Positions 23,847-35,185 of a stretch of 64,000 bases of DNA are shown here, piece after piece. Both the position numbers and the translations under genes were made by a program. Numbering within the stretch: the first letter of the stretch is position 1; every line of letters begins with the position of its first letter. The notes under the pieces were generated by a model. The model was not told the origin of the DNA and did no database searches. It saw nothing but the letters and a program-made list of their open reading frames with translations. Origin of the DNA: Dipteris shenzhenensis (lineage: Eukaryota; Polypodiophyta; Polypodiopsida; Gleicheniales); the NCBI GenBank assembly GCA_047967505.1, contig CM106538.1; one strand, 5' to 3'.

Positions 23847-25272
23847 TCGGGTGATCTAGCTGAGCGTGCGTGAATGCTTGGAAGCTCAGCAGCTCTATGG
23901 GAGGAAGGAGAAGCTTTGTGGGAAGCTTTGTGGGTGACTTTACTTGCATCGAGTGTGCAGAGACCTTGGAGGAACCTTTGGAAAAGTCACTTTGGCTTTG
24001 CGAAGTGGTTTTGAGAGCCTGTTAAGTGGTTTCAAAGAAAAAGTCGTTTTTTGAGCTTTTCCCTGTTCCGTTCGATGACAGAGACTCCGTATTGACTTGT
24101 AGAGGCAACTATTGCTTGCTTTTGGTGTCCACATTACTTCAGGAGCCTGGAAACACCTTTATTCTTGAATCCGGGATCATTTCATTGGATTTCTGACTCA
24201 CTGTGTCAGTTTCTGTGTTTTTTGCCCGGGTGTTGGAACTCAAGTTTGGAGCAACCATTTGCAGATCTGTCAGTTCCGGTGGACTCAGGAGGTCCTAAAA
24301 CTTCTATGTTGCTCATCATTCGCACTCCGGTGGAGTTTACAGATAGCTCTGTTTCCAAAAACGTTTTTCAGTCCGTGTGTTGGACCCAGTGATTGAGGCC
24401 ACGGTTTCCAAAACCGTCTGTCCCATTGCGTTCCGGATGCCCAAAAACCCCTACCTATCAGTTCTTGCGTGATTCGGTGGAGGATTTTCAGAGTTATAAA
24501 TCTCTGTGTATTCGATTTCGTCTCTCTGTTATGCATTTTTCATACTAAGGTTTTTGAAACCTTAGATTTATGCCACATGGCAGTGGATAAGTGTTGACTC
24601 CTATTTCTCACTCATCGGTTGGGATTTTGGAGTTCTGGCAGAAGAGAGATATTTGCAGATTTTCTTGCTGAGTCCGATTATGCAATGGCGCCCATGTTTT
24701 GAAGCATCTCAGGTTCTATTTTCAGTAGCGCTCATTACCGTGGGACTATGATTTCTTGAGCATACCTTATGCAGATCACTCTGGTTGCAGTTTGAGCAGT
24801 GTGCGCTCATTCGTGGTATGCATTGGGTTGCAGTGGATGATTTATAGGCCATTTGGATGCATTGCGGTCCTTGTTGGATGCGCTGATAGGCCCAAATTGC
24901 CTTGTGGGATGCTATTTTTTATGGATGCTTTGCACATGGATGCTATTTTAAGTTGAGGGACAGCTTTGACACATTGCAGGTGATGCACTGATAGTGCTAT
25001 GCTCTCTTGGATGAGACATTATTGATGCATATGCCAGTGGACAGTGTTTATCCTTGAGTCATTTGGCACTTATTGGCATTTTCTTTTGGGCCAGATTTGC
25101 TCATATGGATGCATAGTATATGCACATGAGTCAGATGCATCTTTTGATGCTTTGAGCTTTGAATTTTGGTGATATTTCACTCTATTGTGGCATACACATT
25201 TGGGTGCACCTGGTATTTGGTGTGATTCTCTCTTGCAGGCACTAGCATTTGGGATTTTGCTTTATTTGCATC

Positions 25273-25698
25273 ATGGCATCCTCTTCCATGCCTGAAAAGG
25301 AGTTTTTCAGCATTAAAAAGTTTGATGGGACAAACTTTTCTTTGTGGAAAGAACAGATAAGGGATGTGCTTATTCAAAAGAAGCAGATTAAACCCTTGGC
25401 AGGGATTGAAGCTAAGCCTGCAAATATGTCTGAGGATGATCGGAATGAGTTGGATGCATTAGCAAAGTCTACTATTAGACTTCATCTTGCAGAGTCAGTT
25501 TATTTCACAGTAGTAAATGAGCAGACTACGGAAGATTTGTGGAAGAAACTGTGTGCCACTTATGAAAAGGAAACTGCCTCTAATAAAGTTTACCTCATGA
25601 AGAGGTTGTTTGAGCTGCAGATGAAGGAAGGGGTCTCCATTGCTTCTCACTTGAATGAATTCAATATTATTTCAGCCAACTTCAGGCTCAGAAAATGA
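25273..25698 (+). CDS. Copia-B gag, N-terminal part (frameshifted off pol)
   Basis: The ATG at 25273 gives MASSSMPEKEFFSIKK; an upstream in-frame ATG at 25249 is possible, but Copia-C and the family start at MASSS. The product has the gag motif DGTNFSLWKEQI and the helical copia gag region (NKVYLMKRLFELQMKEG). It ends at 25698 because one T is missing in the run at about 25672: Copia-B has attatttcag where Copia-C has attattttcag. The stop overlaps the next ATG (ATGA at 25695-25698), so the second frame could restart by coupled reinitiation. I read this as a mutation, since Copia-C keeps a single frame across the site. Confidence 0.9.
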   Translation: MASSSMPEKEFFSIKKFDGTNFSLWKEQIRDVLIQKKQIKPLAGIEAKPANMSEDDRNELDALAKSTIRLHLAESVYFTVVNEQTTEDLWKKLCATYEKETASNKVYLMKRLFELQMKEGVSIASHLNEFNIISANFRLRK

Positions 25699-28600
25699 AT
25701 TTTGATGCGGAGACTAAGGCAATATTTCTCTTATGTTCATTGCCATCCTCATGGGATACCTTCCGTACAGCTGTCAGTAACTCTGCACCTGGTGGAGTAC
25801 TGAAATTTGATGATGTTGTGGGTAGCTTGTTGGCCGAGGAGATTAGATGGAAGTCTATGGATGGCAACAAGCAGGATGCAGCCTTAAATGTGCAAAGGGG
25901 CAGATCACAGTTCAGGGGGAAGTCCCAAGAAAGAGGGAAGTCTCGTAGCAAATCCAGGGCACGGAACATTGAGTGTTACCATTGTGGCAAGAAGGGCCAT
26001 ATGAAAAAGGATTGCTACAAGCTGAAAAGAGAGCAAAAGGATAAGAAAAAGAATGCAAATTGGGGTGCAAATCAAAAGGAAGAGAGTCCAAGGGAGGACA
26101 AAGGAAAAGTGAAGATCGAGGAGATCAATGCAGTCACACGTGATAGTGACAATGATGTTCTCTTCATGTCTAGTTTATCTGCAGAGTTGCTTACCACTTC
26201 AGATGATGCATATTCCCAGGATTGGATTTTGGATTCTGGTGCTTCATTCCATGTTACTCCCCATAGGGAATGGTTCTCCACTTATGATAGTGGAAAGACA
26301 GGTTGTGTGCATCTTGGAAATGACTATGCATGTGACATAGTGGGAGCAGGTGACATAAAGTTTTCTTTTGCAAATGGGTCTGCATTTGTTTTGAAACATG
26401 TGAGACATGTGCCTAAGCTGACCAAGAGTCTTATTTCAATGGGTCAGCTAGATGATGCTGGTTTTCACACCACTTTTGGCTTTCAGAGTTGGAAAATTCA
26501 GAAGGGCTCTATGCTTTTGGCCAGGGGTGCCAAGTGTGGGACTTTGTATCCCTTACATGTATCAGGGGTATTTGATCATGTTGTTGCAATAACCGAGCAA
26601 CCAAGCACTTCTTTGTGGCATTGCAGGTTGGGGCACATGAGCCAGAATGGAATGAAACTCTTATGCCGTTTGGGTTATGTACCGCATTTGAGTTTCTCTG
26701 ATTTTGAATTTTGTGAGCACTGTCTCTATGGGAAGCAGACTAAATCAGCCCATAAAAGAAGGGGAAAGAAAGAGTTTGAAATGCTTGATTTGGTGCATTC
26801 AGATGTATGTGGTCCCATGCCTACACGGTCATTAGGCGGGGCTGAATACTATGTGACATTCATTGATGATGCAACTAGGAAAGTGTGGGCTTATGCTATA
26901 GCTCGGAAGAGTGATGTGTTCCAGGTATTTCAGAAATGGCTGGCCTTGGTTGAGAATCAGTCAGCTAGAACGCTTAAATGCCTACGGACTGACAATGGTG
27001 GAGAGTATCTCTCTCATGACTTTCAGCATTTCTGTGATACACGTGGGATTAAGAGGGAGCTCACATCCCCTCGTACTCCAGAGCAAAATCCAGTTGCAGA
27101 AAAGATGAATCGTACCATTCAAGAAAGGTTGCAATGCATGCTTTCCAATGCAAGTCTTTCTGGTGGTTTTTGGGCTGAGGCAATGAAGACTGCAGTGCAT
27201 GTGATCAATAGATCACCTAGTAAGAGTTTGGATGGTGGTATTCCTGAAGAGGCATGGAGTGGCAAGAAGCCCTCTTACTCTCATTTGCGTATATTTGGGT
27301 GTGAGGCATATGCACATGTGCCAAAAGAGCTTCGAAAGAAGCTAGATCCTAAGTCTAGGAAATGCATCTTTCTAGGTTATGGTGAAAGTGGAGAGATGGG
27401 CTATCGTCTCTGGGATCCAGAAGCAAAGAAGATCATACGCAGCCATGATGTGGTCTTCAATGAGAAGAAGATGCATAAGGCACCCATGAGGGATGTGGAA
27501 ATGAGGAGAATCACTTTCCAGGATGTGAATCCACCTGCATATGTTGATAGGCAGCAAGCTGTCCATGCACCAAATGTGCAAGAAATGGTACAACCAAGTA
27601 CTCCCACAGGTATACAATCAAGGGTAAATGATGGATCATCTATTGGTGGAAATGATGAGCCAAATGTGGCTGATATGCAAGTGGGACAGCAAGCTGAAAT
27701 GCCCTTGAGAAGATCATCTAGAGTGTCTAGACCGCCTGATAGGTTTGTTCCAGGGGTAGACTATGTGATGCTTACTGATTGCGGGGAGCCTTCTTGCTAC
27801 AGAGAGGCTATGATGCGTGAGGATCAACGCAAGTGGGAGTATGCTATGCAATCAGAGATGAGTTCACTTATGAAGAATAAAACTTGGGACTTGGTTTCTT
27901 TGCCACATGGAAAGAAAGCATTGCCATGTAAATGGGTCTACAAAATGAAGGTCACAGGAGATGATGTGCCTAGATACAAGGCCCGTTTGGTTGCTAAAGG
28001 GTTCAAGCAAGAGAAGGGTGTGGACTTTGATGAGATATTCTCTCCGGTTGTGAAGATGACCACACTTAGATGCATGCTTGGACTAGTGGCAGTAGAGGAT
28101 ATGGAGCTTATGCAAATGGATGTCAAGACAGCTTTCTTGCATGGGGATTTGCATGAGGACATCTACATGGTGCAGCCGGAAGGCTTTGAAGAAAAGGGCA
28201 AAGAGCATTTAGTTTGCAAGCTGAAGAAGAGTCTCTATGGTCTTAAGCAAGCGCCTAGAGAATGGTATCAGAAGTTTGATGCTTTCATTCGGTCCCAGGG
28301 TTTTAGAAGGAGTGAAATTGATCACTGCCTCTACACTAAAAGGGCTAAGGATAGTAGCCTGATAATCCTAGCACTATATGTGGATGATATGCTATTGGCT
28401 AGCAAGAATACTTATGAGCTAGATGCATTAAAGGCCAAGTTGCATGAGGCCTTTGATATGAAGGATTTGGGATTTGCAGGTCATATTCTTGGTATGCGCA
28501 TCACGCGTGATCGGAGTAGGAAACTCCTTTGGCTTTCACAAAAAGAGTATGTTACAAAAGTATTACAGCGTTTCAATATGGAGGGGGGGAAGGCAGTGAG

Positions 28601-29336
28601 TACTCCATTGCCTCCATATGTGAAACTGAGTCATACAGATAGTCCCAAATCAGATGAGGAGAGGGCCATGATGGCCAAGGTTCCTTATGCATCAGCAGTT
28701 GGGAGTCTTATGTATGCTATGATAGCTACTAGACCAGACATTGCATTTGCAGTGGGAGTTGTTAGCCGGTATATGGCTAATCCAAGAAAGAGGCATTGGG
28801 AGGCAGTTAAGTGCATCATGAGGTACATGAAGGGTACCAAGGAGATGTGCATTTGCTTTGGTAAAGGAGACATGCGTGTACTTGGGTACACAGATTCAGA
28901 CTATGCAGGGCATGTGGATAGTAGGAGATCCACTTCTGGTTATGTGTTCACCTTTGCAGGTGGTGCAGTGTCGTGGATGTCTCGCGCACAGAAGTGCGTT
29001 GCTTTGTCTACCACAGAGGCTGAGTATGTTGCAGCCACAGAGGGTTGCAAGGAGGCTATATGGCTTGATCGGCTAGTGGGAGATTTGGGGATTCATACAG
29101 GTGTACCGACATTGCATAGTGATTCCATGAGTGCTATTCAGCTAGCACGGAATCCGGTCTTTCATGCAAAGACCAAACACATTGAGGTCAGGTACCATTT
29201 CATCAGGGAGGTACTTGAGGACAAGCGCATAGAGCTTGTCAAGGTTCATACAGATGATAACCCTGCAGATATGCTGACGAAGAGTCTACCTAGTCAGCGG
29301 TTTGAGTATTGTCGTGTATTGATGGGCATTGGATAG
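25695..29336 (+). CDS. Copia-B gag C-terminus and pol (protease, integrase, RT, RNase H)
   Basis: An unbroken frame of 1213 codons. It starts inside gag (MNFDAETKAIFLLCSLP). In order: CCHC knuckle CYHCGKKGHMKKDC (residues ~93-106); protease LDSGASFHVT (~178-187); GAG-pre-integrase LWHCRLGHMS (~308-317); integrase core with VHSDVCGPMP, TDNGGEY and RTPEQNPVAEKMN (~370-470); RT from KWVYKMKV to the catalytic YVDDM (~895); RNase H with YTDSDYAGH, STTEAEY and LHSDSMSA (~1055-1160); ends LMGIG. Integrase precedes RT, which places it in Ty1/copia. All catalytic residues that I can check are present. The product would lack the gag N-terminus unless frameshifted or supplied in trans. Confidence 0.97.
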   Translation: MNFDAETKAIFLLCSLPSSWDTFRTAVSNSAPGGVLKFDDVVGSLLAEEIRWKSMDGNKQDAALNVQRGRSQFRGKSQERGKSRSKSRARNIECYHCGKKGHMKKDCYKLKREQKDKKKNANWGANQKEESPREDKGKVKIEEINAVTRDSDNDVLFMSSLSAELLTTSDDAYSQDWILDSGASFHVTPHREWFSTYDSGKTGCVHLGNDYACDIVGAGDIKFSFANGSAFVLKHVRHVPKLTKSLISMGQLDDAGFHTTFGFQSWKIQKGSMLLARGAKCGTLYPLHVSGVFDHVVAITEQPSTSLWHCRLGHMSQNGMKLLCRLGYVPHLSFSDFEFCEHCLYGKQTKSAHKRRGKKEFEMLDLVHSDVCGPMPTRSLGGAEYYVTFIDDATRKVWAYAIARKSDVFQVFQKWLALVENQSARTLKCLRTDNGGEYLSHDFQHFCDTRGIKRELTSPRTPEQNPVAEKMNRTIQERLQCMLSNASLSGGFWAEAMKTAVHVINRSPSKSLDGGIPEEAWSGKKPSYSHLRIFGCEAYAHVPKELRKKLDPKSRKCIFLGYGESGEMGYRLWDPEAKKIIRSHDVVFNEKKMHKAPMRDVEMRRITFQDVNPPAYVDRQQAVHAPNVQEMVQPSTPTGIQSRVNDGSSIGGNDEPNVADMQVGQQAEMPLRRSSRVSRPPDRFVPGVDYVMLTDCGEPSCYREAMMREDQRKWEYAMQSEMSSLMKNKTWDLVSLPHGKKALPCKWVYKMKVTGDDVPRYKARLVAKGFKQEKGVDFDEIFSPVVKMTTLRCMLGLVAVEDMELMQMDVKTAFLHGDLHEDIYMVQPEGFEEKGKEHLVCKLKKSLYGLKQAPREWYQKFDAFIRSQGFRRSEIDHCLYTKRAKDSSLIILALYVDDMLLASKNTYELDALKAKLHEAFDMKDLGFAGHILGMRITRDRSRKLLWLSQKEYVTKVLQRFNMEGGKAVSTPLPPYVKLSHTDSPKSDEERAMMAKVPYASAVGSLMYAMIATRPDIAFAVGVVSRYMANPRKRHWEAVKCIMRYMKGTKEMCICFGKGDMRVLGYTDSDYAGHVDSRRSTSGYVFTFAGGAVSWMSRAQKCVALSTTEAEYVAATEGCKEAIWLDRLVGDLGIHTGVPTLHSDSMSAIQLARNPVFHAKTKHIEVRYHFIREVLEDKRIELVKVHTDDNPADMLTKSLPSQRFEYCRVLMGIG

Positions 29337-29389
29337 TATGCTCACTGGTTGTTCTCCCTTAAAGGCACATTGTCCTTTAAGTGGGAGGT

Positions 29390-29560
29390 TGTGGGGGTTA
29401 AAGGTCACTGTGCCTTAACCCCAGTTATGTACAATACTCAAACACATATATAAATGAATGAAAAAGAAGATTAGGGTGGTTCTGCACCCACCAAAACTTG
29501 TGTGGCTCTCTGTCTCTCTCTCTCCTTCTTCCATTCTTGCTTCCGTTGAGAGCACTCTCA
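29390..29560 (+). repeat. Copia-B 3' LTR (171 bp)
   Basis: Identical to the 5' LTR, preceded by the purine tract AAGTGGGAGGT and followed by the target duplication TAAGA. Confidence 0.95.
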
Positions 29561-29565
29561 TAAGA

Positions 29566-31800
29566 TTCATCCTAGCCAATGGCTTTTCATGCAAACTAGC
29601 ATCTCTATTCAATCTTACCCTTCCTTTCCACTACATCAGCCACCATAGGCCTTCCAAGGCTCAATCAAACCTGCAATTAAGTCAAAACCTGACATTTTTA
29701 GGAGAAACCATGAGCAAACCAAATCATACCATGATATATTTCTCCATACTCCCACACCTCTACTCATCCCCTTCTCCACAAGCCATTTTACACAAACCAT
29801 CCACAAAGGCTTCAGTTTGGGTTATTAACGATCAAATCTTAAGTACATTGGGTATGTGGACTTAACTAATCATTCTTCGCCAGATGGTAGAGACCCATTT
29901 TTATTGTTCTTCCCATAGACAACCCCTTATCAGGTGCGCCATCATCAAATCTAGGTAAGTGAGTCTATACGGTAGGCATATTACCCACAAGCACCAGTAG
30001 CTCACAAGTCCACAATGCACCCAGCCAAATTCACGGTCAGCATTAGGTGATTATGGTCAATACATTCTTGCATTTTTTGCATCTTTGCACACTGACCTCA
30101 CATGTCTATGTGTCACCAGGTATGTCTTCCCCATTCTCTCTCCTGGGCAACACCCTCAGCATGAGACAACCCCCTCAACAGGTCTGGTAATTGTCAAAAT
30201 TCCCATTTTCAAGCCTAATTAGTACCCCAGTGCCTTAGCTAGATATCTTGCCTACCCGGTGCCTTAGCCTGCTATCCCTCCGATCGGAGCCATAGAGTTA
30301 TCTTGCAGGATTGTCACCATACCACCAACCCGCTGACCGGTGCCATCCCTACAAGCCTCTAATTTGTCATCTTAGCTATCCTATCGTCGTCGCCAGACTA
30401 CCATCACACCTCGTCATCACCATAATGCTATCCCTCTAGTTGGTGGGATACTGAAAACTATAAAAGGGCCCCTTTTCCCCCTGGATCGTCGCCTTAGCAA
30501 AAGCAGCCAAACTCTGTCAGCTTTTTGCCAAAAATTCCTATGCCCTCCTGCCCCCTTCCACACTACCCACCAACCTCCAATTGAATGTCCTGTGCCTCTT
30601 CCTCCTCTACAGACTTGTTCGTTACTCGCTCCTTCTTCCCAATGGATCCCGAAAACAAAATCCTTGAATTCACGAGAGAACTCGGCCTACACCCCCAGAA
30701 TCCATCATCTACCAATCCATTGCCCACCCTTCCATTTAAGTACCAAAGCACTCTCTCAGTATCAATTCGGATGCCTTCTGACATTCCTGCAGTCTAACTG
30801 TAGATCGAAGAGGAGATCAATACTCAACAGCAAACCGTTAAAGAGCCAACAACAGTGGCTGTCACTCTTCCTTCTCGATCATCCAAGAAGCGCACACTAG
30901 CACCAGTGTGCAAGGAGAATACAAGGTACTTGCAGCAACGTTCCACTGTGACATGGACAGATGACAGAGTCTTCCTAAGATTTTGGCGCATCTGTCTTGA
31001 TTCTCGTGACCTTATCACCAAAGTGTGGTCACTCAAGGTTGACATCTACTAAACCACCCACTAGGCTTGGGTCACTATTTTGACATGTGGCATCTTCAAT
31101 GTATCTCTATCCTACCACGTGGCACCCTATCTGCCACATAGGCAGCAAGCTTATCTACACATCATCAGAAAGAGCCCTACATGTGCTTGTCACACAACCT
31201 AGCACATCAGTAGTTCAAATACTAGGCCATGTCATATGACACGTGTCCACCACTAGCGACACCTCAGTAGAGCCACATCAACACAAGGGTCACTGCCACA
31301 TCATCATTGACTCCACGTTAGCATTGACAAAGTCAAAGTGCCACATCATCCCCAGTCAAAGTCATGCTACCATGTCATCATTGCCATGTGGACTATCCAT
31401 CTCATCTACCATGTGGCAGTCCCTTGCCAGGCATAGTTGCCCCTCCATTGGCACATTGTGCACACTGCATGTGCACCCAATTTCCACCTCATCACACATT
31501 GTCCCATAGGCACACCCCTTGGCAGACACACCCCTGCATGTGAACACAGTGGCCACATCACTTCCACATTATTATTTTCACCCTTTTTGCCCTCCACCTT
31601 GATCAAGCGATATCTCTTGATCCATGAAGAATTTGAAGGCTCTCCAAAAAGGAAATACGCTTGATTTTTTGTGCTCTACGCGCTCGTCACATCAAGCACA
31701 CATTTCAATGCAAGTATTACACACTTTGAGCCTTGGTGGACAAATCCAATTCTTTCCCTTTGCATCGACGCAACCATTCATGCACACAAAGGTCATTCCA
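29566..31800. other. Intergenic stretch with a degenerate short-motif zone
   Basis: No gene is recognised. Overlapping plus frames at 30585-31052 are open but show no motif. From about 31080 to 31560 the sequence is packed with variants of ccacatcat, catgtggca and cacgtg spaced irregularly, a degenerate low-complexity zone rather than a true tandem array. No 5' LTR matching the Copia-D 3' LTR was found here, so Copia-D appears to lack its 5' end. Confidence 0.4.
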
Positions 31801-34800
31801 ATAATCAAACATGCAAAACTTTAGATAGAAGGAGAGGCAGAGGTAGATCATTCCAGCGAAGTGGTCATCATCAACAACAAAGTCAGCATCAAAGTCAGAT
31901 TCAGCATCAGAATCATCCTCAGCAACATCAGCATCAGCAAAGAGGAAATCATTTTAATCGAGAAAGATTCCAAGGATGAGGGAATGCATCCACCAACGTG
32001 TCAAACATTAAGTGTCATAAGTTTGGACACTATGAAAGAGATTATTGCAAGAAGACATATGACGAAGGCAGTCAATCCAGCAGAGGGAATTTTTGAGAAA
32101 GAGGAAATCGTCGGGGTGGTCACAGTCACTATGCCAATGAACCTGAGAACATGTTTCTTGCAAGTGAGGATATGCAGCACACTAAAACAGTGTATCTTGA
32201 CATAGATTGCAATTCAAAAGGGGAATACAGTTATCAAGTCGACCAAGCAAATCAAGATCCTTGGTACATCGACAACGGTGCATCATCTCATATGACAAAG
32301 TATTAGGAATGGTTCATAGAGATGAAACCATTAGAAAGTTAGAAGAATGTTATCTAGACTGGATAACACGCCGAATCCAGTTCAAGGGAAAGGCATTGTC
32401 CCTATGAACAATTTCACTGGTATGAAAGGATTGGTGAAAGATGTACTCTATGTTTTGAAACTCAGCAAAAACCTCTTATTTTTATTGGTCAAATGATGAA
32501 ATACAACTATCGAGTCATCTTCAATGGAGATGAATGCACGATTAGAGACAAATCTAGAGGATATTAGCTAGTAGGAAAAGTAGTCAAGGAAGGACGCTTG
32601 TTCAGAATGCTAGCTACAGTACCAATTTTGCATGCCATGTTAGCTCAACCGCAAGAGATGCCACTTTCTGCAATGGCACGAGATATGGACATGTCAATTT
32701 CACAAGCGTGATAGAGCTCAGAAATCAGAATATGGCAATTGGAATTCCTAAGCTTCAGTGTCTTGGAAAAGTTTGCGAAGCATGCTACTTCAGTAAACAA
32801 AAGCGAACCAACTTTGGTAGAAGCGCCTCTCAAACTAGAGGTTTTCTTGATTTGATACATACAGATGTATCCTATTATGTCGAAAACCACAGCATCAATG
32901 GTTCACTTTACTACTTGACTTTCACCGATGACTACAATAGATATTGTTGGGTCTACTTTCTGAAAGAAAAATCTAAAGTCTTCTCCAGATTTCAAGAATT
33001 CAAAGCCATAGTAAAAACCAGACATGTAGAAAGATCAAAGTCATGAGATCAAACAGAGGAGGTGAGTGAGGGTAAATACATGTCTTCCAGCAATCATGAA
33101 CATTTACAGAAGTCACGGCATTCGAAGACAATTCACATGTGCAAATACTCCTCAACAGAATGCAAGAGATCAAAGGAAGAATGGTACTTTATCAAACAAT
33201 GCTTAGTGAGAATCATCTTTCAAATCAATATTGGGCATAAGCAATAGCCACTACTTTCTTAATCGGCTTCCGACCAAACCGATTCAAGGTATGACACCTT
33301 ATCAAGCATTCATTGGACACAAGCCACACATTGGGCATCTTTATATATTTGGTTGCATAGCATATGCCCACAAACATGACGATCATCGTAGAAAATTGGA
33401 TGCAAAGTCACATAAATGCATCATGGTTAGCTACAGTGAATAAATCAAAGCATACAAGTTGTATGATCCCATCAACCGAAAGGTCATTATCTCCAGAGAT
33501 GTAATCTTTGATGAGGAATCATAATGGAAGACATCAACTACACAGGGGATAGACACACCGATTACTCAATCATCTATAGAAAAATTTGATGAAGAAGAGT
33601 AAGAATTGCCAAAAGCACCTCGAGAAGAGACACAACAACTCAGATGGTCTACTAGGGAAAGCAGACCTCCAGCAAGGTTGATATATGCTCAGAAAGGCAA
33701 AGTAATTCAGGTTGAAACCACCAACTGCTCTTATGACTACCATCATGGCTACAAAAGAGCTTGTGTACTTCGAAGACGTAGTTGACAAGCTAGAATGGCA
33801 AACTACTATGAATGAAGAAATGGACGCCTTGTACAAGAATAATTATGCTGCCTTCCACTAGGAAAGGCGGCCATAGCAAAATGGCTATACAAAGTGAAAT
33901 ACAATCTAGATGGAAGCATTGAAAGATACAAAGCTAGGCTAGTTGCAAAAGGATTTGCACAGCAAGATGGTCAAGACTATGATGAGACTTATGCCCCAGT
34001 ATAGCAAAGATAGATTCCATACAATTCTTGATATCACTAGCAACATGCAGCAGATGGAATATGTACCAGCCCTATGTCAAAAATGCTTTTCTCAATGGTT
34101 ACCTAGACAAGGAAGTCTACATGAAACAACCAGAAGGTTATGTTGAACCAAGGAAAGAGCATCAGGTTTGCCATCTCAAGAAAAGTCTCTATGGCTTAAA
34201 GCAAGCACCTAGAAGTTGGTACAACAGAATTGACAAGTATTTTGCTAATCTAGGATACATGACATCCAATGCAGATCATACTCTCTACTACAAAGTTCAA
34301 GAGGAAGACATTACTATTGCACTTTTGTGTATAGATGATCTGATTGTGATCGGAAGTAATGATCGCTTCATCAAGAAGTTGAAACAAGACTTATTTGCAG
34401 AGTTCGACATAAAAGATCTTGGACATATGCACTATTGTCTTAAAATTGAGTTTTGGAGAGATTCAGACAGCACCTTCATGAGTTGGTTGAAATATGTTGA
34501 TGGTCTCTTGAAGAAGTTTCATATGGCAGATTGCAAGATTGCAGCCACTCCCATGGAAAAGAGTTTGAAACTTACAAAAGATTCAGAATAGCCTACAGTC
34601 TCAATGACAGGTACTATCGGCAGCTCATTGGATCTTTTATATATTTAACTATCACACGGCCAGGTATTTGTTATGCAGTAAGTTCACTTGCACAGTTTAT
34701 GTCAATCCAAAACAGTCTTACTGGAATGCAACCAAAAGAGGCTTGAGATACATCAAAGGTATAAGACAGTTTGAAATATAATACAAAGGAAGTCATCCAA

Positions 34801-34974
34801 GGTTACATGGATACTATGATAGTGACTATATCAGAGATTATGAGACCAAGAGATCCACATATGAATATGCATTTTTCCTTAGTCAAGGTGCTATATCACT
34901 GTTGTCAAACAAGCAACCAATTGTTTCCTTATCTTCAACTGAAGCAGAATATAGAGCACTCACTACAGGTGCAT
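31801..34974 (+). pseudogene. Copia-D gag-pol, first part up to RNase H
   Basis: A basic, Gln- and His-rich gag tail (GRGRSFQRSGHHQQQSQ, 31830-31890) leads to a damaged zinc knuckle (KCHKFGHYERDYC). Then follow the protease site WYIDNGASSHMT (D-N-G where D-S-G is usual, ~32262-32297), GAG-pre-integrase around 32650-32800 (CLGKVCEACYFSKQ), integrase (FLDLIHTDVSYYVENH at ~32845; NRLPTKPIQGMTPYQAF at ~33260), RT ([19 protein letters not shown] at ~33895-33950; YGLKQAPRSWYNRID at ~34190; IDDLIVIGS at ~34335) and the start of RNase H (LSSTEAEYRALTTGA, up to 34974). In-frame stops and frameshifts occur at about 31978, 32307, 33440 and 34590, among others. Confidence 0.85.
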
Positions 34975-35132
34975 TGAGAGTGCTCTTAACGGAAGAGGGA
35001 GAGAGAGAAACAGAGAGCCACACAAGTTTTGGTGGGTGCAGAACACCCTAATCTTCTTTTTCATTCATTTATATATGTGTTTGAGTATTGTACATAACCG
35101 GGGTAAAGGCACACTGACCTTTAACCCCCACA
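34975..35132 (-). repeat. Copia-C 3' LTR (158 bp, 12-bp deletion)
   Basis: It matches the 5' LTR except that 12 bases (gcaagaacggaa) are missing between two copies of acggaag, a classic slippage deletion, and ctt replaces ctc beside it. Confidence 0.93.
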
Positions 35133-35185
35133 ACCTCCCACTTAAAGGACAATGTGCCTTTAAGGGAGAACAACCAGTGAGCATA

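Larger units (their letters stand above)
23662..29560 (+). mobile_element. Copia-B: complete, very young Ty1/copia element
   Basis: 5' LTR 23662-23832 and 3' LTR 29390-29560 are both 171 bp and identical by eye, base for base. The element is flanked by the 5-bp target duplication TAAGA (23657-23661 and 29561-29565). The primer-binding site TGGTATCAGAGC starts at 23835, and a purine tract AAGTGGGAGGT (29379-29389) abuts the 3' LTR. Coding runs 25273-29336 with all copia domains. An untranslated leader of about 1.4 kb separates the 5' LTR from gag. The only visible defect is a one-base deletion in gag that splits the polyprotein in two. Confidence 0.97.

Noticed and set aside
25660-25710. Programmed -1 frameshift or stop read-through in gag as the normal mode
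   Set aside because: Copia-C of the same family keeps one continuous frame here, so the split in Copia-B is better explained by a one-base deletion.
25688-29076. Several antisense frames inside Copia-B (and matching ones in Copia-C)
   Set aside because: Shadows of the gag-pol frame. They recur at the same positions in both copies only because the elements are homologous.
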